DNA of 25,572 nt from positions 1-25,572 of the forward strand of contig CAMWXM010000008.1 of the NCBI GenBank assembly GCA_947178195.1, given 5' to 3'. Shown piece after piece: positions 1 to 7,294 of this stretch. Both the position numbers and the translations under genes were made by a program. The notes below the pieces were generated by a model. The model worked only from the letters and a program-made list of their open reading frames with translations. It made no database searches and was not told where the DNA came from. The stretch comes from an uncultured Ruminococcus sp. (GTDB lineage Bacteria > Bacillota > Clostridia > Oscillospirales > Ruminococcaceae). The stretch's first letter is position 1. Every line of letters begins with the position of its first letter.

Positions 1-246
1 GCTATTACACAGTTGATTTCTGAAAGCGACAGTTGCTATTCTCTTGTTATCGGAGTTGCAAAACGTGCAAGAGAAATTGCGGACGAACTTGTGAATGAAA
101 AGAAAATATTGGAGGAAAAACCGGTTAAAACATCTGTTGAGGAGCTTGCAAACGGTAAATATAAAATAATCGAAGCCAAAGCTGAGGTGAAAACTGAAGA
201 GTCTTTGTCAACATTTGAATCTAATGAGCCGGTTCAGATGCAGTGA
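1..246 (+). CDS. rpoZ: DNA-directed RNA polymerase omega subunit (5' end missing)
   Basis: The reading frame is open from the first base to a TGA at 244-246, so the N-terminus lies outside the window; 81 residues are visible. The segment SYLV-like 'SCYSLVIGVAKRAREIADE' matches the conserved helix of omega (RpoZ), which binds the beta' C-terminus and helps assemble and stabilise RNA polymerase. After this helix the protein has an acidic, lysine- and glutamate-rich tail ending in PVQMQ, which is typical of the variable C-terminus in clostridia. Its place just before priA agrees with the Bacillus order gmk-rpoZ-coaBC-priA, although coaBC is absent here. The stop lies 7 nt before the priA start, so the two are probably co-transcribed. 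The identification rests on one short motif plus gene order. Confidence 0.85.
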   Translation, partial: AITQLISESDSCYSLVIGVAKRAREIADELVNEKKILEEKPVKTSVEELANGKYKIIEAKAEVKTEESLSTFESNEPVQMQ

Positions 247-253
247 TTGAAAA

Positions 254-2716
254 ATGTCTGCGCTTCCAATTGCTGAAATGAAGGCAATGGTTGCCGTAAG
301 CTCAGCAACTATTGCTTTTGACAAACCCTTTTCCTATGCTGTTCCTGAGAAGATCAGAAACAAGGTGAAAAAAGGCGTGAGAGTTCTTGTGCCCTTTGGA
401 AAGGGCAACAGAAAACGAGTGGGAATCGTTCTGGACGTTCTGCCTGTACAGGGGGACGAATGCCGGAAGCTTAAAGCTGTTATTTCAGCTGAGGACGATG
501 CTCCTGTGATGAATGATGAAATGCTGGAATTGGCAGAATGGCTCAGGGATAATACCTTTTGTACCTATTTTGACGCTGTGCGGACTATGTTGCCTTCGGG
601 AATGAATATCAATATCAGAGAGCATTACCGTGCAGTAGATGAAATGGATGAAAGCGGACTTTCGGACGCTGAAAAAAAGGTTCTGGATTTGATGAAAAAT
701 TCTGACGATCCGGATAATATGGCTGAAAAAATAAAGGCTAAGGGAAACGGACTTATTTTGGAATCTCTTGTAGCAAAGGGATTTGTAAAATATTCTCTTG
801 ATGGCAGACAGAATGTAGGGGACAGTGTTGTGAAAATGCTGGAGCTTACAAAGGAATATATGGATTTTCCTGAAAATTTTAAGCTTACTGTAAAGCAGAA
901 GTCGCTTGTGAAAACAATAGAGGATAATGATGAATTATCCGTTAAAGAAGCATGCTATCTTTGCGGAGTGGGAAACAGCGTCGAAAAAAAACTGCTGGAA
1001 AAAGGTGTTGTCAGAGAATATGATTATGAGGTATTCCGTACTGTCGAAATCGGTGAAAAAAATACCCGAAGGCTTGACGACATAACTCTGACTGATGAAC
1101 AGCAGGCGGTTTTTGACAGGGTAAAGGGGAAAATGAGTGAAAATAAAGCAGCCTGCTTTCTACTTCATGGCGTTACCGGAAGCGGTAAAACATCGGTTTT
1201 TGAAAAGCTTATCGGAGAATGTGTAAACGCCGGAAAACAAGCTTTGCTGCTTATCCCTGAGATTTCTCTTACTCCACAGACTGTAAAAAAATTCCGTGAG
1301 CTTTTCGGGGAAATGGTTGCCGTTATCCACAGCAGTTTGTCGCTGGGGCAGAGAATGGACGAACATAAAAGAATAAAACGTGGACTTGCCAAAATAGCTG
1401 TGGGAACACGAAGCGCAGTTTTTGCGCCCTTTGATAATATAGGTCTGATAATAGTAGACGAAGAGGGAGAACGCTCGTATAAGTCGGACTCTGCTCCAAG
1501 GTACAGCGCAATCGAAGCGGCAAAAAAAAGATGCCGTATTCATAATGCGGTATTGCTGCTGGCTTCCGCAACGCCTTCGGTTGAAAGCTATTATTATGCA
1601 CAGAAGGGCGTTTATGAGCTGCTTGAAATGAAAAAACGCTATTCGGGTTTTGCGCTGCCTCAGGTGGGCATTATAGATATGGGGCAGGAACGCCAGGAGG
1701 GTAATTCTTCGGAGTTTAGCAATATTCTTATAGATGAAATAAATAAAAATCTGAAAAATCATGAACAGACGATACTTCTTCTTAACAGAAGAGGTTATCA
1801 TACTATAATAAGCTGCTGCGACTGTCATAAGCCAGTTTACTGCCCTAACTGCAGTATTCCCATGACTTATCATAAGATAAATAATATGCTTATCTGTCAT
1901 TACTGCGGTCATAGTCAGCCACTTGTGGAAAGCTGCTCTGAGTGCGGCAGCACAAGAATGAAACAGATGGGATTTGGTACCCAGAAGCTGGAGGAAGAGC
2001 TTGAAAAGCTTTTTCCCGATGCGAAAATACTGCGAATGGACGCCGATACAACAATGTCAAGATATTCCTATGAAAAAAATTTCAGGGATTTCGGCAGAGG
2101 AAAATATGATATAATGATAGGCACTCAGATGATAGGCAAAGGACTGGATTTTCCAAACGTTACTCTTGTGGGTATACTGTCGGTGGATAAGGCTTTGTAT
2201 GCAGGAGATTTCAGAAGCTATGAGAGAACTTTTTCCCTGGCGGCTCAGGTTGTGGGACGCTGCGGAAGAGGTGAGAAAAAGGGCAGGGCTTATCTTCAGA
2301 CGTTTATGCCTGATCATTATGTTTTGAATATTGCCGCAAAGCAGGATTACAAGGCATTTTATAATGAGGAGATAGCTATAAGAAAGGCTCTGCTGTTTCC
2401 GCCGGTATGCGATATATGCGTTCTGGGAATAAGCTGTGAAGACGAGCCGAAGGCGATTGCCTTTTCGGAAAGTATTCTCGATATTCTAAAACGGCTTATT
2501 AAAAATGGCATTACCTTTCCGTTGAGAGTATTGGGACCGGTAAAATGCTCTTATGGAAAAATAAACGGTAAATACAGATACAGATTAATTTTAAAATGTA
2601 AAAATACGGTTGAGTTCCGTAATTTTATACGTGAAATACTTACTGAAGCGGCAAAAATCAGCGAATTTAAAGAAGCTTCGCTTTTTGCCGACATAAATGG
2701 CGATATCGGAGTTTAG
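254..2716 (+). CDS. priA: Primosomal protein N' (replication restart helicase PriA)
   Basis: The 820-residue protein is a normal length for PriA, the superfamily 2 helicase that recognises stalled forks and reloads the replisome. In order it shows an N-terminal DNA-binding region (about 10-110), Walker A GVTGSGKT (306-313), a DEAH-type motif II reading DEEG (402-405), and four CxxC zinc pairs (521/524, 530/533, 548/551, 561/564). The C-terminal helicase lobe has GTQMIGKGLDFP and the arginine-finger motif VGRCGRG. The odd point is G405, where most PriA proteins have histidine. No strong Shine-Dalgarno precedes the ATG at 254; an in-frame ATG at 278 is possible. The gene starts 7 nt after rpoZ and is followed by def after 70 nt. 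Confidence 0.96.
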   Translation: MSALPIAEMKAMVAVSSATIAFDKPFSYAVPEKIRNKVKKGVRVLVPFGKGNRKRVGIVLDVLPVQGDECRKLKAVISAEDDAPVMNDEMLELAEWLRDNTFCTYFDAVRTMLPSGMNINIREHYRAVDEMDESGLSDAEKKVLDLMKNSDDPDNMAEKIKAKGNGLILESLVAKGFVKYSLDGRQNVGDSVVKMLELTKEYMDFPENFKLTVKQKSLVKTIEDNDELSVKEACYLCGVGNSVEKKLLEKGVVREYDYEVFRTVEIGEKNTRRLDDITLTDEQQAVFDRVKGKMSENKAACFLLHGVTGSGKTSVFEKLIGECVNAGKQALLLIPEISLTPQTVKKFRELFGEMVAVIHSSLSLGQRMDEHKRIKRGLAKIAVGTRSAVFAPFDNIGLIIVDEEGERSYKSDSAPRYSAIEAAKKRCRIHNAVLLLASATPSVESYYYAQKGVYELLEMKKRYSGFALPQVGIIDMGQERQEGNSSEFSNILIDEINKNLKNHEQTILLLNRRGYHTIISCCDCHKPVYCPNCSIPMTYHKINNMLICHYCGHSQPLVESCSECGSTRMKQMGFGTQKLEEELEKLFPDAKILRMDADTTMSRYSYEKNFRDFGRGKYDIMIGTQMIGKGLDFPNVTLVGILSVDKALYAGDFRSYERTFSLAAQVVGRCGRGEKKGRAYLQTFMPDHYVLNIAAKQDYKAFYNEEIAIRKALLFPPVCDICVLGISCEDEPKAIAFSESILDILKRLIKNGITFPLRVLGPVKCSYGKINGKYRYRLILKCKNTVEFRNFIREILTEAAKISEFKEASLFADINGDIGV

Positions 2717-2786
2717 ACAATGCCGTTTAAAATAAAACAGCGGTGTTGCTTTTAATAAATAGAATTTGCAAAAAGGAGATATTTTA

Positions 2787-3248
2787 ATGGCTCTCAGGAA
2801 TATTGTTAAAAAGGACGATCCGATTTTAAGAAAAAAGTGCAAGCCTGTTGAAAAATTCGATGACAAGCTGGCTCAGCTTATCGATGATATGATGGAAACG
2901 TTAAGCAAAGCTCAGGGAGTGGGACTTGCCGCTCCGCAGGTGGGCTACCTTAAAAGATTGTTTATAATGGATCTGGGTGACGGCATGATAGAATGCGTTA
3001 ATCCTGAAATCGTAAAAAAAAGCGGAAAGCAGCGAGTTGTGGAAGGTTGTCTTTCATGCCCTGACGATTGGGGATATGTTACAAGACCAATGAAATGTCG
3101 CCTTAAAGCTCAGAACAGATTCGGTGAATATTTTGAGCTTAATTTAAAGGAACTGGGTGCACAGTGCGCTTGTCATGAAAACGACCATCTTGATGGAAAT
3201 TTGTTTGTTGATATTATAGAAGAAAGAGTACAGCCTGATGAGGTGTGA
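2787..3248 (+). CDS. def: Peptide deformylase
   Basis: A 153-residue metalloenzyme that removes the formyl group from the N-terminal methionine of new proteins. All three family motifs are visible: motif 1 GVGLAAPQ (44-51), motif 2 EGCLS (86-90, metal ligand C88) and motif 3 HENDH (130-134, ligands H130 and H134 with catalytic E131). The residue before H130 is cysteine where QHExDH is usual, giving CHENDH. I chose the ATG at 2787 because AAAGGAGAT lies just upstream (2772-2780); a longer frame from a TTG at 2766 would start before that site. The gene is followed after 4 nt by fmt, the enzyme that adds the formyl group to initiator tRNA, a pairing widely conserved in bacteria. Confidence 0.96.
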   Translation: MALRNIVKKDDPILRKKCKPVEKFDDKLAQLIDDMMETLSKAQGVGLAAPQVGYLKRLFIMDLGDGMIECVNPEIVKKSGKQRVVEGCLSCPDDWGYVTRPMKCRLKAQNRFGEYFELNLKELGAQCACHENDHLDGNLFVDIIEERVQPDEV

Positions 3249-3252
3249 TATT

Positions 3253-4173
3253 ATGAAAATTGTTTTTATGGGAACTCCTGATTTTTCAGTACCATGTCTG
3301 AAAGCGCTTGCTGAAAATAAGTATGAAATCCCGGCGGTTTTTACCCAGCCGGATAAACCTAAGGGTAGAGGATATAAAATGATACCGCCGCCGGTAAAGG
3401 CGTGTGCCTTGGAATACAATATTCCGGTGTATCAGCCTTTGTCGCTACGCAAGGGCGATGACGCAGAAAAGACAATGGAAATTCTAAAAAATATTTCTCC
3501 CGATGTTATAATAGTAGTGGCTTATGGTCAGATACTTCCTAAGGAAATTCTGGAGCTTCCGGAATATGGCTGTATAAATATACATGCCTCGCTGCTTCCG
3601 CAGTACAGAGGGGCAGCGCCTATCCAGAGATGTATTCTTGATGGAATGAAGAAAACCGGCGTTACCTCTATGATGATGGAGGAGGGACTTGATACGGGAG
3701 ATATGCTGATATCCGCCGAAACTGAAATTGGCGAAAACGAGACGGCGTCAGAGCTTCATGATCGCCTTTCGGAAATGGGAGCGAAGGTTCTTATCGAAAC
3801 CTTAAAGGCTGTTGAAAACGATACTCTTGAGCCCAAAAAGCAGGATGATGAAAAATCAAATTATGCAAAAATGATAACTAAAGATATGAGTTTACTGGAT
3901 TTTAATAAATCGGCGCAGGAAGTGCATAATGTAATAAGAGGTATTACAGGCTTTACAATGCTTGATGGAAAACGGCTTAAAATTTACAGAAGCTGTATCT
4001 CTGACAGAAGTGGTGAACCAGGAACGGTTATAGATGAAAAGAATTTTACCGTTGCATGCGGCGACGGAAGAGGAGTTACTTTTCTTGAGGTTCAGTATGA
4101 GGGCAGTAAGAGAATGACTTCCGACAACTTCCTCAGAGGAAGAAAAATTACAAAAGGACAAAAACTGGGATAA
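3253..4173 (+). CDS. fmt: Methionyl-tRNA formyltransferase
   Basis: A 306-residue protein that transfers a formyl group from 10-formyl-tetrahydrofolate to Met-tRNA(fMet), enabling initiation. It begins with MKIVFMGTPDFSVPCL, the typical N-terminus of the Rossmann-like hydrolase domain, and contains the family signature SLLPQYRGAAPIQ followed by GVTSMMMEEGLDTGDML. The C-terminal OB-like domain (about 205-306) ends with GRKITKGQKLG. I chose the ATG at 3253, preceded by GAGGTG at 3240-3245, over an in-frame ATG at 3238 that overlaps def. The gene sits between def and rsmB with gaps of 4 and 3 nt, so the three are almost certainly one transcription unit. Confidence 0.97.
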   Translation: MKIVFMGTPDFSVPCLKALAENKYEIPAVFTQPDKPKGRGYKMIPPPVKACALEYNIPVYQPLSLRKGDDAEKTMEILKNISPDVIIVVAYGQILPKEILELPEYGCINIHASLLPQYRGAAPIQRCILDGMKKTGVTSMMMEEGLDTGDMLISAETEIGENETASELHDRLSEMGAKVLIETLKAVENDTLEPKKQDDEKSNYAKMITKDMSLLDFNKSAQEVHNVIRGITGFTMLDGKRLKIYRSCISDRSGEPGTVIDEKNFTVACGDGRGVTFLEVQYEGSKRMTSDNFLRGRKITKGQKLG

Positions 4174-4176
4174 AAT

Positions 4177-5490
4177 ATGAGTAATACAGACAGCGCAAGA
4201 ATCAAAGCGGTAAAGCTGCTTGGTAAAACATTTTCAAAGGGAGGATATTCTAATATTCTTCTGGACAAAGCGTTAAACGAATCGGATATGGACGAACAGG
4301 AAAAAGCCTTTTGCAGTGCCCTTTATTATGGCGTTCTGGAACGAAAGATAACCCTTGACTATATTATTTCAAAATACAGCAAAATAAAAATTTCAAAAAT
4401 GAATCCCGTAATACTGAATATTTTAAGAACTGGCATTTATCAGCTTGAATTTATGGACAATGTGCCTGACAGCGCAGCGGTAAACGAAAGTGTTGAAATG
4501 GCAAAAAAAATGAGGCTTGCTAAATTATCCGGTTTCGTAAACGCTGTTATGAGAAGCTTTATCCGTGACAATAAGGAAATCGAATACCCGGATGAGAAGA
4601 TTCTTTCACTTTCTGTCAGGTATTCTGCTCCTGAGTGGCTTGTGCGGCTGCTTTGCGAAAATTATACAGACAGTCAGATAAAATCCCTTTTGGAAAGCTC
4701 GGTTGAAAAACCGCCAGTTACAATAAAAATAAATAATCTTAAAGGAGCAGAGGAAAAAATACTTTCTGAATTAGGTGAATATGAACCAAAAAAGACCTGT
4801 CTGGAGGGTTGTCTCGAAATAAACAGTGGAAATCTTACATGCTCGGTAGGCTTTAAAAAAGGCTTATTTCATGTTCAGGATATTGCATCTCAGCTTTGCT
4901 GCAGGGCTCTTAACCCCAAGCAAGGAGATATAATTCTCGATCTTTGCGCAGCTCCGGGAGGAAAGACCTTTACGATAGCGGAGCTTTCGGGAGACAGGGC
5001 TGAAATATATGCTTTTGATATTCATGAGCACAGAGTAAAGCTTATGCGGGAAGGGGCACAGAGGCTTGGTATAAGCTCCATAAATGCAGCTGTGGGAAAT
5101 GCCGCCGTATACAATGAAAAAATCCCCATGGCGGATAAAATATTATGTGATGTTCCATGCTCGGGACTGGGGGTTATACGGCGTAAGCCGGAAATTAAAT
5201 ATAAAAATTACGAGGAGTTTGAAAAACTTCCTGAAATACAGTATAATATACTTGAAAATGCGGCAGGATATCTTAAAATCGGTGGAGAGCTGATCTATTC
5301 CACCTGTACTGTTGACCCGAGGGAAAACGGAGAGGTTATAGACAGATTTTTGCGTGAACATAAAAATTTTGAGGGGATAAGCTTTCTTGAAAATATTGGA
5401 AAGCCCTTCGGAGGATATAAAGCAACGCTTTTTCCTGAAGATTTCGGCTGCGATGGATTTTTTATTTCAAAAATAAAGAGAATGGAGTAA
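4177..5490 (+). CDS. rsmB: 16S rRNA (cytosine-C5) methyltransferase RsmB
   Basis: 437 residues, the usual size for RsmB (Sun/Fmu), which makes m5C967 in 16S rRNA. An N-terminal NusB-like RNA-binding domain spans about 1-135. A Rossmann methyltransferase domain follows, with SAM-binding motif DLCAAPGGKT (255-264), motif IV DVPCSG (325-330, C328) and motif VI STCTVDP (375-381, C377). The two cysteines are the paired residues of the m5C mechanism: by family knowledge C377 is the likely nucleophile and C328 helps release the product. The gene begins 3 nt after fmt and is followed 3 nt later by rlmN, so two rRNA methyltransferases are adjacent. Confidence 0.96.
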   Translation: MSNTDSARIKAVKLLGKTFSKGGYSNILLDKALNESDMDEQEKAFCSALYYGVLERKITLDYIISKYSKIKISKMNPVILNILRTGIYQLEFMDNVPDSAAVNESVEMAKKMRLAKLSGFVNAVMRSFIRDNKEIEYPDEKILSLSVRYSAPEWLVRLLCENYTDSQIKSLLESSVEKPPVTIKINNLKGAEEKILSELGEYEPKKTCLEGCLEINSGNLTCSVGFKKGLFHVQDIASQLCCRALNPKQGDIILDLCAAPGGKTFTIAELSGDRAEIYAFDIHEHRVKLMREGAQRLGISSINAAVGNAAVYNEKIPMADKILCDVPCSGLGVIRRKPEIKYKNYEEFEKLPEIQYNILENAAGYLKIGGELIYSTCTVDPRENGEVIDRFLREHKNFEGISFLENIGKPFGGYKATLFPEDFGCDGFFISKIKRME

Positions 5491-5493
5491 AAT

Positions 5494-6528
5494 TTGGAGA
5501 AAACAGATATTTTATCATTGACTCTTGCTGAGCTGGAAACTTACATTGAAAAAATGGGCGAAAAAAAGTTCAGGGCAAAACAGATATTTCAATGGCTTCA
5601 TTGTAAAATGGCTGAAACCTTTGAGGAAATGAATAATATTTCATTGGCATTACGCACAAAACTTGATGAGGACTTTTGTATAAAACGCCTGGAATCTGTC
5701 AGAAAGCTTGAATCCGGCATTGATAATACGATAAAATATCTATATAGGCTTCCTGACGGTAACTTTGTGGAAACGGTTCTTATGGAGTATGATTACGGGA
5801 TAAGCCTTTGCTTGTCCACTCAGGTAGGCTGTAAAATGGGCTGTAAATTTTGCGCTTCGACTATAGCGGGATTTGAACGTAATCTTTATCCATCGGAAAT
5901 TTTACAGCAAGTTTACTGCACTCAGAAGGATACAGGCAAAAAAATATCTGGTATTGTCTTAATGGGAATAGGCGAACCGCTGGATAATTTTGAAAATGTT
6001 ATGAGATTTTTGGAGCTTGTTTCTTCTGCAGACGGATATGGACTGAGTCTGAGACATGTTACCCTTTCGACTTGTGGGATAGTACCGAAAATCAGGGAAC
6101 TTGCCCATAAAAAACTGGGACTTACCCTTTCGGTCTCCCTTCATTGTCCGGATAATCAGGGCAGAAGCGAAATAATGCCTATAAATAAAACATATAATGT
6201 CAACGAGGTCATTGAGGCTACAAAAGAATACATAGATAAAACAGGCAGAAGAGTTACCTATGAATACGCTGTTATCGACGGAGTAAATTCCGACAGGAAA
6301 AGCGCTCAGAGTCTGGTAAAGCTTATAAGGGGTATCAACTGTCATGTAAATCTTATACCGGTAAATTCAGTTTCGGAAAGAAACTATAGATCAAGCCGTG
6401 GGTCAGCGTTGAATTTTCAGAAAATGCTGACAGAAATGGGAATAAATGCAACTGTGCGGCGAACGCTGGGAAGCGATATAAATGCCGCCTGTGGACAGCT
6501 CCGGCGTGAAGCTGGGAGTGAAAAATGA
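5494..6528 (+). CDS. rlmN: Dual-specificity 23S rRNA/tRNA adenine-C2 methyltransferase RlmN
   Basis: A radical-SAM enzyme of 344 residues that makes m2A2503 in 23S rRNA and m2A37 in some tRNAs. The iron-sulphur motif is CKMGCKFC (C113, C117, C120), followed by GIGEPLDN and the SLH...MPINKTYN segment. The C-terminal AACGQL carries C333, equivalent to the methyl-carrying cysteine (C355 in E. coli), which separates RlmN from inactive relatives. The start is a TTG at 5494 with GGAG 6 nt upstream inside the end of rsmB. The TGA stop overlaps the ATG of prpC (ATGA), suggesting translational coupling. Confidence 0.96.
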   Translation: MEKTDILSLTLAELETYIEKMGEKKFRAKQIFQWLHCKMAETFEEMNNISLALRTKLDEDFCIKRLESVRKLESGIDNTIKYLYRLPDGNFVETVLMEYDYGISLCLSTQVGCKMGCKFCASTIAGFERNLYPSEILQQVYCTQKDTGKKISGIVLMGIGEPLDNFENVMRFLELVSSADGYGLSLRHVTLSTCGIVPKIRELAHKKLGLTLSVSLHCPDNQGRSEIMPINKTYNVNEVIEATKEYIDKTGRRVTYEYAVIDGVNSDRKSAQSLVKLIRGINCHVNLIPVNSVSERNYRSSRGSALNFQKMLTEMGINATVRRTLGSDINAACGQLRREAGSEK

Positions 6529-7271
6529 GAACAGAGGTGAGGAAATTGAAGCATGTAAGCGCTACTGATATAGGGCTTGTGAGAGAAGAAAATCAGGATA
6601 TGGTCAGAGTCGACGACTTTTTTGGAAACGTGCTTGCGGTGGTATGCGACGGCATGGGTGGGGAACGTGCCGGTCAGGAGGCAAGCAGAATAGCCATAAA
6701 AGAATTTTTTTCAAGATTTAACGAGGGATTTTCGCCTAATCTTGAAACTATAGGAACAAGACAACTGATGACGGCGTCTATATCTGCAGCTAATTCAGTA
6801 ATATATACAACGGCAAGAATGGATTACAGAAATTTCGGAATGGGAACAACCTGCGTTGCGGCATATATTGATTCAAAATATATTTATGTTGTAAACGTAG
6901 GGGACAGCAGAGCTTATTATATGGACGATAAGGGACTTCATCAGATAACCTCAGATCACACTTTTGTGAATATGCTGCTTCAGCAGGGGAAAATAGAGCC
7001 TGACGAGGTCCATACACACCCGAAAAGAAATATGTTGACAAAGGCTGTGGGGGTAGAAAAAATTATAAAGCCTGATTTTTTCCGCATGAAGCGAGAGGAA
7101 AATTTTACTCTTTTATTATGCTCGGACGGTCTTTCTGGATATTGCTCTGATGAGGAAATATATGAAGTAATGAAGTCGACTCCTTTGGAGGAGGTTTCAA
7201 AGGCACTTATTGATCTTGCTCTGGGAAAGGGAGGAAGAGATAATATAACTTTAGCGATAGTTACGGAATAA
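6525..7271 (+). CDS. prpC: PP2C-family serine/threonine phosphatase (PrpC/Stp type)
   Basis: A 248-residue PPM phosphatase expected to reverse phosphorylation by the PASTA kinase encoded next to it. The metal-binding aspartates sit in the usual blocks: GLVREENQD near the N-terminus, VCDGMGG, VGDSRAY, CSDGLSGY and GGRDNITLAI at the C-terminus. The ATG at 6525 overlaps the rlmN stop and has GGGAG upstream at 6514-6518. A TTG at 6546, preceded by GAGGTGAGG, would give an N-terminus (MKHVSATDIGLV) closer to the family norm and cannot be excluded. No transmembrane segment is seen, so the enzyme should be cytosolic. Confidence 0.95.
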   Translation: MRTEVRKLKHVSATDIGLVREENQDMVRVDDFFGNVLAVVCDGMGGERAGQEASRIAIKEFFSRFNEGFSPNLETIGTRQLMTASISAANSVIYTTARMDYRNFGMGTTCVAAYIDSKYIYVVNVGDSRAYYMDDKGLHQITSDHTFVNMLLQQGKIEPDEVHTHPKRNMLTKAVGVEKIIKPDFFRMKREENFTLLLCSDGLSGYCSDEEIYEVMKSTPLEEVSKALIDLALGKGGRDNITLAIVTE

Positions 7272-7294
7272 ATAAACTGGAGTGTGGATAATTG

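Noticed and set aside
1160..1912. Minus-strand open frame of 250 codons inside priA
   Set aside because: It is antisense to the PriA helicase and zinc motifs, has no family motif and no good ribosome binding site; a shadow of the real gene.
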